DNA from: Patiria miniata
Taxonomy: Eukaryota; Echinodermata; Asteroidea; Valvatida; Asterinidae
NCBI RefSeq assembly: GCF_015706575.1
Contig: NW_024037048.1
Location: 10,991,512 to 11,055,511 of the forward strand
DNA: 64,000 nt
Direction of reading: 5' to 3'
Both the position numbers and the translations under genes were made by a program. This document shows positions 35,239-46,610 of this stretch, one piece after another. Under the pieces are notes generated by a model. It was not told the DNA's origin and did not search any database. It saw nothing but the letters and a program-made list of their open reading frames with translations. Positions within the stretch are counted from its first letter, which is position 1, and every line of letters starts with the position of its first letter.

Positions 35239-35448
35239 GTAGACCCTGGTCGTGTGATCGAAGCTTTCGATGGCAATGCCCAAGACTATCTTGAACTTGC
35301 AGACAAGCTTGCCATAAACAGATCTACTGACAGGTCAATTGTAGCCGCGTATCTGAGACCTGGCAGACGGGAAAACCTGCCAAGAGGAGGGGCCAGAAAC
35401 ACAAAAAATGGACCACGACCTGAAGCAAAACAAAATATAAAAAATTGA
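35239..35448 (+). mobile_element. Helix-turn-helix fragment of a Tc1/IS630-like transposase
   Basis: An open stretch reads RVIEAFDGNAQDYLELADKL, then INRSTDRSIVAAYLRPGRRE and NLPRGGARN. This has the layout of the N-terminal HTH found in Tc1/mariner- and IS630-type transposases, where R..I.A...G..Y..LA..LG.NR.TARSIV..YL..GR...LPRGG is common. The DDE catalytic part does not follow. A stop closes the frame at 35446-35448. Family assignment is from motif memory, so treat as probable. Confidence 0.45.
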
Positions 35449-35789
35449 AAGGGTGAAAGAAATGAAAAGACTCGCATCCTCTTCTTTCGTTCACTTTTAT
35501 TTTGAAAGCAAAAAGTGGTTAATAGAATGCGCGGAAATGAAAACGAAAACAATGATCTCATGCAAATAACCCTAAACCAAACCGATTGCTAAATTGAATG
35601 ATCACTTAAACCGAATGACATAACTTCAATTTAGGATGTGCTAAACATGGAAATGTCGGGTCTTAAAACGAATTTGAACGCCTGAAATCTAATACGAACC
35701 AGGGCGCTTCTTCGCTTCAAATTGGCCACTATCAAGATGAATTCGAATGCTATTTTTGCGAAATTGGCCGGGAAAACCTATAATAAATT

Positions 35790-37268
35790 TCATTAACATT
35801 GTTTGTTAACCATCTCACGGGCCCACACTTTCACTGATGTTTTCAAAGTGAGTTTCCTGAATGCTATTAAGTAATGCTGGTTAAGAACATTTACAGTCTG
35901 CAAATAATTTGGAGTCTTTTGATCAGGAAACACTAACTGCACTTTTTACGGGCTTTAAAAACTACAGCTAACTCCACATGTTGTCCATATTTGTTGGCAC
36001 GTTTCTGTTTCAGAAAACTTGTTAATAATTTTTTCTCAACTGAAAGTAATGAAACGTTTGTATTTTCATAATAAAGCCGAGCAAATAAAAAAGTATTCAT
36101 CAAAAATGTTGGTGATTTTGTAATCCTCAGAAGCCGAGCAAATAAAAAAGTATTCATCAAAAATGGTGGTGATTTTGTAATCCTCAGAAAGAGGTTGTAT
36201 GCATACTGTTTTCATAGCCAGTCAATTGTTACTGATACATAATTGTTACATTTTAGAATGTTACACATAATGCAATCTTTTATTTAAAAAAAGTGTTTTT
36301 TTTGTGAAAGCACCTGTAACCTGTAACAGTTTACATGCAGTTTCAACCAAACTATGAATATCATTATAATATTTTGAACAATTATTATTTCAAACGCCAA
36401 GTTTTAAGTCAATAAACAAATCAGATCCAATCACTTGAGAATGTTTTCGTGACGTGAAATAAAACTTGATACATACATGGGATTGATTTAATTTACATCA
36501 TCCGTGCTGGTCATGCAGGGAACATATATTGCAAAGAAAATAAATGTTACAGTAATGTCCTAAAATTATGCAGGTAGTTAGAAAAATATTGTGTTTGTTT
36601 GTCTGTATGTCTTTTATACTTATTTTGTTTGCTTTAACAGGATAAAAGGTATTCTGTTTAATTAACCTGTTTTGATCAATTACGCAATAGCTCAAACAAG
36701 TCGCATATATTTTCGGAAAAATTTACTTTATTTCATATGTTTGGCCAATTTAATGTGGCAACAAAAAGTTGGCCGTTGGAAATTTTCCCTAGAATAATTC
36801 CCGGTAGGTCAGGTTGTCGTAAACACAATACTTTGTGAAGCCTAAACATTCTGGTTGCGTTTATTGCAAACACGATTTTGTTTTAAAACATTAATTACCT
36901 CGCTATAACGAGCGACATTTCATCAAAATATTTTAATCTACAGTGGATACAAAGAAAAAGCATCAGCAAGTTAATTTAAAGCGTACTTTTCACCTGATCT
37001 CAATAGTCGTTTATGAAGCTAAATTCATGAACTCAAAAAGTATATCTATTGTATACAGATCTGCGCATGCAAAATACAAAAACCCTAATAATAATAATAA
37101 CAGATCATGTTTGTGACATTGACCATTATTACTTTTAATTCATTGGTTATCGTTTCGACAAAATGGAAACTGATTAAACAAATCAGCAACACGATGCTCG
37201 TGTATCTGTATGTGTATCTTTATTATTAAGTTTATTCGGGGTAAAGAAGGAAGCCACTGAATGAGATC
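35790..37268 (-). pseudogene. C1q block B: gene relic with coding region deleted
   Basis: 37213-37268 (minus) still encodes the last codons of the C1q head (FSGFLLYPE and stop), identical in meaning to copies A and C. The sequence immediately upstream of those codons (from 37269) is unrelated, so nearly the whole reading frame is missing. The downstream flank to 35790, and a further piece at about 34440-34500, align with the flanks of copies A and C; about 1.3 kb of other DNA (34502-35789) splits them. The first exon survives near 38348. A deletion or element-mediated loss between 37269 and 38195 is the simplest explanation. Confidence 0.75.
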
Positions 37269-38195
37269 ACAGTGGCGGCGAGGGCTAACATTTATGAAAA
37301 GCATTGCTTGTAAATTTGGTTGTCAACCCCTTGATTTGATTTTCTCTTAATTTTGCCTTCCATAACAGAATTTATTCTAGGACCATATGTGGATAGTGGT
37401 CTAAGTATGTATCAAGTCTAACGCCGATCGGATTTACAAAAGTGCTGAAATGGAGTGTTTTAAAACATGTACAAAACATATTGGGAAAATGCATCTTTAA
37501 TGTGACGAAACCCAACACCTGGTGACATCACGATCACAAATTTCTTTTAGACCATTTGTTGGTGGTATTCTAGGTATGTACCAAGTCTGAAAGTAATCAG
37601 ATTTGAAAAAAATGCCAAAGTGGACTGGTAGAAGAAACATGTGCAAAACCTATGGAGAAAAAGTCTGAAAAAGAAGAGAGGGAAAAAAAATAAAAAGAAA
37701 AAAACAAATCTTAACGAAAACAAAAGCCGTTTCGGTGCGTCACCGAAACAGCTAAAAACTAGACTTTATGTTTGTGAACAAACACAGGGCTGTTTCAGCT
37801 TTTTTGTGTGACAAGTGACATGTACCGTTTCAAGTATAAGTTCCATCCAGGAAGGATGTGTAGTTCCTGTTGTAATAAATGGTGGCATATAATATGTAAT
37901 TGTATTCTCCTTGTGCTTTTAATTAGGACTTTACCTATCACGTAATGACGTATAATGACATCACATCAATTTTCATCTAAAGCACATCCTGGTCTAGGAA
38001 AATACAAACTTTCAACTCAATCGGACCTTTTATTTCGGGGAAACTTTTACCATAGTAAACTTGCATAGTTTTGCACTTGGATGGGTTGAGATTAAGTTTG
38101 TTGACTTAAGGACACAGTCAATTGGAATTGAACATTTGAGCAAAAACATCTTGGTCATTTTAGTTCTAAAGCTACAACACACAAAGGCGGGGAAA
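37269..38195. other. Foreign segment inside C1q block B; no gene seen
   Basis: It begins CAGTGGCGGCGAGGGCTAAC, resembling the MITE end near 51412 (CAGTGGCGTATCAGGGG...GGCTAACATTTATGAAA). The interior contains repeats of the type ATGTACCAAGTCTGAAAGTA and TGACATCACGATCAC. It replaces the lost C1q coding sequence. Confidence 0.4.
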
Positions 38196-38347
38196 TATCA
38201 AGCCTACTACCGCGCTCGTTGTTTGGAAACTCACTGAATCAGCGATAAACTTTTCAAACAGTTCTAAATCCAGAAATGATTTAAGCACATTGTGCAAAAA
38301 GACAACGCATTTCTTCTGGACAAAAGGTATTGTTTTAAAACACTCAC

Positions 38348-38420
38348 CGAGCAAAATATTGTTCTTACAGTCGTTCTCTATCGGGTTGTTGTCCGCATGT
38401 CAAGAAAAGCAGTAGTTGTT
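38348..38420 (-). pseudogene. First-exon relic of C1q block B
   Basis: The donor (TTTGCTCG/GTGAGTG) and about 80 bases before it align with the first exon of gene A, and 38196-38340 align with the start of gene A's intron. With the coding exon gone it can no longer make a C1q protein. Confidence 0.5.
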
Positions 38421-38974
38421 GTGAGAAGATTGGCCCTTGCTCGCTGTCAATCACGCATAACTGACTCGCTTCATATCAAAGACACGAAAGTTTTGTTAAT
38501 GTCTTTGAGGCCACATTCACTGATGCTGATGCTACATGTATGTACCCGAGCCACGCCCATATAGCGAACACGTGGCAAGCCAACTAGCTGAATAGGCTAA
38601 TGCAGGGAGCAGAGGCAAAGGGGGAATGACAAATGTTCAGTCCTTGGCCAGGTCTCTTATACCCTGTCTACGTTTGAATATGCAAAGCATAATTCAAAGA
38701 ATGCTTTCTACAGTGCACTGATAATAAACCCTGGAGCCCACAGCAACTCAACTGCTATTGTTAACAAAGAGGATTACTCCAGTTTTATCAGGTGTTGACC
38801 AACTACTAAACACAATAGCTAATTTGCAAAACAAGTAATAGAGTATGGAATTCTTTATATGGTTAATCACTGACTTGGTGGTTCCCAACAAAATATGAAC
38901 TGGACACAATAACAATCGAGGTTGTTGTTGATGCTCTTATGTATGCAGTTTTTTTCACAAGATATATAGTCTAC

Positions 38975-39125
38975 CGAAAGATGCGCATTCAGATCAGGGG
39001 TCTTACTTCATGTCGGATGTGTATCAGGAAGTCTTGCCAAAGGTGGGGATCAAGCAGTTGAAATCATCTCATACCACCCGCAGTCTCATATCGTCCCGCA
39101 GCCGAGTGAGAATAAAAATAACGAG
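38975..39125 (+). mobile_element. Fossil scrap of a Ty3/Gypsy-like LTR element (integrase core)
   Basis: A short stretch resembles the integrase core region of Ty3/Gypsy elements (the segment ending in LGIK..KSS.YHPQ in the family). It is about 40 codons long and broken, with no terminal repeats or other domains nearby. An old fragment. Confidence 0.5.
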
Positions 39126-39349
39126 GGGGGGGGGGGTGTTGACTGAATTTGATGACTCATCAGTGAGCAGAGTACAAAATGCTTGTAGTGCTCCACATTA
39201 TCATTTTGTCCACAACGTTACCTTATCCACGCTTTGGTCGTTCATTATAAATAATACCGGCGAGATATCAAATCTCATTAAAGTAACAACTAACAGTAAT
39301 AAAACAAATGAAAAACACGGTTTTACATTGAGATATGTATGCTTATATC

Positions 39350-40683
39350 AACCACACGTAATACAACAAAGCCATATGTCGACGTATTGTCAAGCTAATA
39401 GAAACTCACAACATCCATAAATTAAGTCAATAAGAGACCCCAGCCTAGAGACCAACTCTGAAGGCGGGGCCCTTATTTGATGCCAGGGGCATTCATTTAA
39501 CCATTTTGATCATTATATTAATACTACACAAATGCTGGGAGGGATGTGCAAAGTGTACCGCAATGGAGCACGAAAAATGGACATCTGCGTATGTCTTTCT
39601 GCTATAGCAGGGAAGCAGACTGTTTTTGAGGGATCCCTTTTTCCTAAGTTTGTCTTGCAAATGCATTGGGGATATTGGATTTTGACACTAGGAGTAGAGG
39701 TGTGGTCAGGGAGGGGGCAGAGTGGCATATTGCAAAAACATCAAGATTTTAAAAAGGAAATAAACCTCTTCCAAGCCCAAGAAATGCCTGGACACTTTGT
39801 ACGATACAAACTTTCAGGATGTTTTATATGTTCTACACGAACTCGCCTGCAATTGTGTAAACAGTTACACAATGCGTGTTGGGTAACCTGTTACCTTCAA
39901 AGACCGAAAGTAGCTGCTGTCACAGACGAAATGGTTTCTCCAACTTATAGCTATATGATGCGATATGGTGCACAGTTCAGGAAGGGAATAAATGAACTTA
40001 AAATGAAACATATCGTGTTTTGATGGGCTTTCGTAGTTGTTTACGGTTAGAAAACACTATTTACATGATAATGTAGTATTGTTTCACCTGAAAGTTATGT
40101 AAAGTTAACTTAATTGTATTTCACCTAAAAAAATGTGTACATATATTTACACATACATCTTTAACACAACTGTCAATAGAACTTTTACCCAACACGCATT
40201 ATGTAACTTTTTACACAATTGCAGGCGAGTTCGTGTAGAACATATAAAATATGGTTAAAATTTTACACAACTTGGGTATTTTGTTTTCTGAGAGTGTTGA
40301 AAAACATGTTCTGGGCGTAGTCCCTTATTAAATATACCTACTCTTCAACAAAGTGCAAGCACAATGAACTATAAAAAAGTGCCGTGAATTTTAAAGACAA
40401 CACAGCAACTGAGAATTGTTCTTTAAATTATCATCATTGCGTATTTTGATGAGAGATATGAGTCATGTATATGTACACTGTTCAAATTCAAAAGCAAATA
40501 GCTTGGCACATTAATATAATGTTTGAAAAGGGTTAATTGAGTGCCCCTGGCGTCAAATAAGGACTCCGCCCTCAGTAGGGCCAGCCGGGTTTATCTTATA
40601 TACTTAATGTTTTGATATTGTGAGTTTCTATCAGCTTTGACAATAGGTTGACATATGGCTTTGTTGTATTACGTGTGGTTAAT
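39350..40683. mobile_element. Palindromic DNA element with about 150-base arms, containing a second palindrome
   Basis: Left arm 39350-39502, right arm 40530-40683, near-complementary throughout (for example CGTAATACAACAAAGCCATA and TATGGCTTTGTTGTATTACG; TTATTTGATGCCAGGGGC and GCCCCTGGCGTCAAATAA). Inside it sit a relic of the foldback element end (39570-39620) and a second palindromic element. No transposase frame was found. Confidence 0.75.
39822..40250. mobile_element. Inner palindromic element nested in the previous one
   Basis: Arms of about 66-70 bases: TTTTATATGTTCTACACGAA...GCGTGTTGGGTAA on the left and the complement on the right (40181-40250). About 290 bases lie between. Insertion of one palindrome into another is the simplest reading. 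Confidence 0.7.
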
Positions 40684-40903
40684 AAACGCCTAAATTGCTA
40701 AATGTACAACCCTGTTTATAGTCTTTGTAATTGATGTATGTTTTTACTTTCATGACATATCCCACTGGTATTATTTATCATGAACGACCGAAGCGGGGAT
40801 AAAGTTAAGTTGTGGGAAAACAAAAAATAATGTGGAACCCTTACACAATTACCCTCTAGGCATACTGTACCATAGTCACTGAAGAACCATCGAGGAGTGG
40901 ATC

Positions 40904-41250
40904 AACCAGCCCCCCCCCCCTCCCCCCCCCTCCCACACACACACACCCGCTATTATTAATATTTATGTTAATTGCCTGTGGGACGCTGTTTGTGATTTTG
41001 AACGATTTTATGAAAAAAAATGTGTCGCCTATAGGCCAAAACGAAGTTTTTAGACACAATATCAGTGTTGTAGTCGAGTACTTGTTTTCCGAGTACCGAG
41101 TACTGCCGAGTACGAGGACGAGGACGGGTACTTGTACTTCCGAGTACAAGTACAGGTCTCCGAGTACTAGTTCTTGTACTTCCGAGCACGAGAACGAGTA
41201 CGAGATCTAGTACTTCCGAGTACGAGTACGTGTACTTATATCTCCGCATA
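40904..41250. repeat. Poly-C/CA tract and GTACTTCCGAGTAC cryptic repeat
   Basis: Two C-runs and a CA run (40910-40946) precede 41075-41250, where short self-complementary words (GAGTAC, GTACTTGTACTTCCGAG, GAGTACGAG) recur without strict period. This kind of repeat stays open in the minus strand as VLVLGSTR and is not a gene. Confidence 0.65.
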
Positions 41251-43906
41251 CCGATAGAGTACTAGTACATTGTGCTTGAAGCCGAAAATTATGTGCACTG
41301 TTTATCACCGTGATACAAACTAGGGATCGTCTTCGTAAGCTTTTTTTTTAATTATTTGAAATTAAATTTTGTTTTAGATTAATCTGCAACAAGAGTCTTA
41401 AATCAAAGTGTTTTAGGAAACACAGCTGAGATACATATATGAAAGTTTAGGTCAAACTGCACGACAATAGATACAGACGACATATTTCGTGCTTTTCGTC
41501 ACGAACATGTCACAACTCGGGCACAAAAGTGCCGCAAATTCTTCACAGGCTGACAATTTTTGACAAGCGAGCGTGAACGGTACAACGTGCAACGTGGCAG
41601 ATTCACGGTAACGTATGGGTACTACGCATAGAGTCTGCTTCCCTGACGTGACAATCCTAGGCCTGAGTTTATGTCTGTGGGCCTGACGACGGAACCAGAC
41701 TAGTGGCCGTTTTCCAAACCCCGGCTTCGTCTCGTCTCATTCAGATAGGGACTGAAGCCGGTTTTCGAAAAACAGCCTTTCTCCAATCACCAAAGTTAAT
41801 CGAACGACCATTTTGAGGAACACCTCGGCGTTTTACGTACACAATCCGCCCATATACGCACGGTATCACCCCTTGCAAACAGCGCCCTCGGTTGCTTGCG
41901 ATTAGAAAGGCTGAACAAAAAAATGTCTGTACGTGTCGCGAGGGTCGTGTACGCGTTTTCGCACGTAAGGCCCGTAAAAAAGGCTAAAAAAGAAACATCG
42001 GATTTTCCGAACGTTCGTACCTTTTTGGAGGCCGGAATCATCCACAAACTGGTGAATTAGGACATTTTACAGAGGATTTTATCGATGTAAGTTGCGGGCA
42101 ATTTAGGGTTATAAAGGGGTTTTTTGTATTGTATTTTTGTGACGTTCGTGCATACAAACGGGTGTACAAACATTCACGTATGATACACGTGTAACCCAGG
42201 TTGTACGACGTCTTCATATGTACATGCACGTGTACATGTAGCCATGATGTAGCTCAGGTTGGACGACGTCTTCACAATGCATTATACAAAATGCTAATTC
42301 TACTTATCATGCAAAGGTTATAACAAGTTTGTGAAGAACAGTAGTTCAATCTGGTTAAACTAAAGTGTTGAAATACTAAGACTAATTTAAAACACGATGT
42401 CCCCCCCCCCCCACCCCATTTTTAACACTCGTATACCTGTAACCGTTTAGGGAAGGACACAGGAGAATAACAATAAATTAATTTCCAATCAGCTTTTATT
42501 GTGTAACAACAATTTTGTTTGGCCAAACAATTCAATCAAAATACAATCAATGTTTAATTAAAAGGATATGGATCCACGATGCTCAAGTAATACACACAAA
42601 AATGGGCCCAATGATGCGCACAGTAGATGGCCGGCCGGCAAGAAAGTCAATGTTACTCTTGGAGCTTTCAGTTCCAAAATAGTGATGTCCAGTCAACCGA
42701 CTTGACTGAACCGGTGACTCCAACGAAGTCAGTAAACTAGCCCGGTACTGCAAGGCAGACGAAGTCGTTGGTCTCCTTGAGTAGGCTCACTCCAGTAGTT
42801 TTACGGAGCACCTCTGATGACCACTGGCCTACTGTAGTAGTTTCCTTTACCAGGTGAACTTCCGATCTGGCAAACGTCAATCAGGTGAGGTCGTCCCTTC
42901 AGTTATCTCAACGAGAGACTAAGAAGTTCTCACTGAGAACCTGAGAACTGAGAGCAAAATACAATACAAAACATGTACATAAGGTACAAAACCTAATATA
43001 GCCACGTGCACGTTTTTACAAGCTATACACTTTTCAATATGTGTCCATTCCAATACACACTGTTTATAGATTCGTTGCAAGGGCATGCAAATTACCATAG
43101 CAACATGTACTCACAGGTACAGTTACCCATGCAATATATTTCAACTGATCCACCATGAATCCATCATGAGCACTAAACAACGTTTAATCAGCGCAATAAT
43201 CACTTTAATTATTTTCCATAATTAACCAATCTAGACATGCACATGCTTCAACTATGCATGAGTATTAATGTGCATATAAACTAACATTGACCCACTGCAT
43301 TTGCAATCACAACAAAGTTTGTCTGGGAAAACAAATTACAGGAACTTACTGCTTTCCCTAAATAACAAGAAGGCACAATAAATGCAAACAAAGAAATATA
43401 ACCCAATGTGAAAAGCTACACGTCAACCCATTTTCTAATCAAAAGCTAGCACTCAAAAATGTCCGATTCAATCCCCTATATAATTATATCCCTGCATTAC
43501 ACGCGTTTCCCAAATAAACGTGTGCTTTTACACAGCATGAAAAGTCATTAATTCACACCCCTCAAATATAGGAAATATCACACACCTGAGAGCGAACAGT
43601 ATGCTGAGCAGAAATAACTGATTCTTGAGGCACACAATAGGTTGATGATTCGCTCAAAAAGTGACTTTACAGCAAGATGATTCTGGATAAATTTGTCGAA
43701 CAAAACTTTTATCGACAAACAAACTTCGTGAACAATGGCAAGAAAACAGGCGCGTTTTTAGCGAACGCTTGAGGGCGCTATTTCATTTCTCACGACTCCT
43801 GGAAAGCAAGTGGCTACATACCTACACACGTATGGTGATGTACATAATGTATACAAAGTGTACATGTACATTTTAAGGAGCATTCATATGAAATTTATAT
43901 GTATAC
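41251..43906. other. No gene seen
   Basis: AT-rich with a poly-C tract at 42402. Short repeated words (CTTGACTGAA, GAAGTCAGTAAACT) occur near 42690-42790. No exon, domain or clear inverted repeat was recognised. Confidence 0.35.
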
Positions 43907-44368
43907 TTAACCCTAAAGGGGCCGGGTTATTTTGACCATCTCTCAGCCGGGGGGGGGGGGGGATTCCGCCCCCCCCCCAAGATCTCGGCCATCGAGTGAC
44001 GAACAATTTTGAAACTCAGCACATGCATAGAGCAACTCTTCCTAAACAGGCCCAAGAAATTTCATGACTATAGGTCAAAGGGTTTTGGAATTATGGCTAA
44101 TTAATTATTGATATGTATGAATGGCAATTCTGCTCGGTGTACACGACGTATATGCGAAAATTTAGTTTTCACGGCGCGTAGCGCCGGAAATTTTTTTCGC
44201 TACGTGCCAACCCGTGGTCTGATTTTTATGTTTTTGGTATCAAAAGATGCGCCAAGCTCGAGGCTAAAAAGTCATAACAGCTCGGGTGGCGAAAAATTTT
44301 TTTTAGAAGCTATCACGGAAAATGTTGAGGGGGGGGGCGGATTCCGCCCCCGGCCCCTTTAGGGTTAA
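43907..44368. mobile_element. piggyBac-type MITE (TTAA ends), copy 2
   Basis: TTAA-CCCTAAAGGGGCCGG at the left and the exact complement plus TTAA at the right. The interior is the reverse complement of the copy at 31122-31580, with scattered differences, including a shared GGCGCGTAGCGCC-type core and two G/C tracts. Termini starting CCCT with TTAA flanks are the piggyBac hallmark. Confidence 0.75.
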
Positions 44369-44936
44369 AGCGATTCATTTCATTCGTTCTTTCTATATGA
44401 ACTCCGCAAGCGTGCCTTTACTAATTCTAGGATAGTTGTCGTGAGATGACGTCGATACACGATCATATGATATCGAGAAGCTTATTATGTGGTTCTTGTA
44501 GTCCCTAAACAACTCGGCCTGCTCTGTTCAATTTTGTATACACCAACTCCCCGCCATCACAATTTAGAAGATGAACGATAAACTCCTTCTGAAGACATCT
44601 CAAGTTGCTGTTTAGCATGGTCTGCCAGCAAATTCATGTGCTGGCTAAATGAAACATTTGGGAAAACAAAAAGATCTGGGAAAACAAAAAGATCTGAGCC
44701 ATGGCATGAAGTGTCGAATACTGACATCTATATTGAAAATGAATGAACAAAAAACTGAGGGTTGAATGCGTACCAGCTGAGAAAAAAATGGATACCCACT
44801 TTCAGGGTGATACTCACCATCTTATTCACGGGCAAAAAGAATACGCGTTGCTAGACATGAGCGAAAATTGAAATTAATGCATAATATGCTTTAAATATTA
44901 AAGCAAGGTCCACCATGACATATACGTTTTACTGAT

Positions 44937-45280
44937 CCTTGCCTATCCTTGGACATCATTACTGGACCAAGCCCAGTCTAATGTGGCTTTCTTAGCTGTA
45001 GGTAGCTTTCCAGCACTTAACTGGCTCGTCACTCGTCACTCAAATTCTGATGGGAGGCAGGCTGGCTCTGGACAACAGACGCACATACATTGGGGATAGC
45101 CTGACTGTTTATCAAGGACAAACCACTGCACTCCCACCTGTTTTATTAGTATGTGCAAACATATTTATGGTCATCAACTGATTTAATAGCCATTATCTTA
45201 GTAGGGGGCTCATGAATACGAACCCGGGAATCCCGGGTTCGCGAAAGCCACATTAGACTGGGCTTGGTCCAGTAATGCAA
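44937..45280. mobile_element. Probable MITE with 35-base inverted ends
   Basis: CATTACTGGACCAAGCCCAG-TCTAATGTGGCTTTC near 44955-44985 returns as its complement at about 45244-45277. No coding sequence lies between. The outer limits are uncertain. Confidence 0.6.
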
Positions 45281-46610
45281 CAAAAAATGAAACTGAAACC
45301 ACTGTGCTTGTACAAATTTATGCATCAGGTCGGGTTGACCATGAAGGGACAACAGAAGACGCAGAACATTAAGCATTCGACGGTATACACATCTCCTGTG
45401 TCTACCCTGCGCCCTCTCACGGTAGATGTAGGTACTGTGTTGAGTGCGAGATGGCATTGTTTGGTTTATTTTCCAATTTAAGTTAAGGCGGATTCCGCCC
45501 CATCGGTTGTCTGAGTATAACCCGGTATCGACGGAGCCAAATCCTGGAGGTCTGACATCCCCAGACATGCACATTTATGCATGTCTGGCATTAACAAGCT
45601 GCGCGCCAGCCAATCGGAGTCGGCTTTACTAAATTGTGACGTCATTTTATTCCTAAATCATAAGTAAATAGTTTGATTGGTCAATTCAAATAGTGCATTG
45701 TCATGCAACAACAGCCGGGCGCATTATCGCGTAACATGATACGGAGCGCGTGACACGTTTTTTTTAATCAATTGACTATGTGACGCGCAACGGGTGAATG
45801 ACCGAAGACTCGATATAGAAAGCGCCCACTGATTGGTCAAACTCTTGGAGGTCAATAGGCGGGGTTTTGCCCTGCGAGCAGCTTTTTTGTTTCTTAACTT
45901 TTTTTTATGAAGCTATCTCCCAATTCCCTTGAAATTACATGTAATCCTAAAGTGAACCTTGTGGTTTGAGATGGTGTGGTCTCTTTTCCTGTAGGAGTTC
46001 ACTTGGGGGTCAGCCGCCCCTGGGAAAGTTGGGCCTCCAGCCAAAGCCCGATCATTTGTGCACGCAAACAGTTCTCTGTGTTTTACCGCCTAGTTGAGGG
46101 CCGTCACAACAATGTCATCAATCATCCTCTACTGCTGGCCCAGTGACAGCTGTCTAGAGCCACAGAAAGGTCATCAGTCTGTACTGATGCTGTCTCGACT
46201 GTTTCATGTCCATCTTTTGGGGGGATCCAACATGTAATGGTCGATCCAACATGTAATGGTCACAGTGCATGCAGTGTATATTTACATGACTGTGCAGCCA
46301 CAATGTCTGTGAGTGACCTACTGGAGGGGATTCAATCTTAGACCATTAGAAAAAAAGATTGTGTCCATAAAATAGTATTTTATACGCGAAATCAAAACTG
46401 CCTCACGCGTGAGCACCTCAGGGCTGCGCGTAAGTTTTTACGCTTTGCCACTCGCAGGGTTAATCAGCAAATCAGCAAATACACCACGACATTCGCCGCA
46501 GTCTATTACATAGACTACCCCATCGGTAGGCAGACGCGTTTATTTAGGTAAGCTGGTGGTTCTGCGAAAAGACAAATTTGAAAAGAGTAGTTAAGCAGGT
46601 TTAAAATAAA
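45281..46610. other. Duplicated fragments; no gene seen
   Basis: 45355-45510 and 46505-46600 are pieces of the middle block of the 33.1 kb/47.1 kb duplication (ACGGTAGATGTAGGTACTGT, GGCGGATTCCGCCCCATCGG). The rest shows no exon. A CCAAT-type motif (CACTGATTGGTCAAA) lies at 45828. Confidence 0.4.

Noticed and set aside
40856-41250. Minus-strand frames reading VLVLGSTR
   Set aside because: By-product of the GAGTAC short-word repeat.
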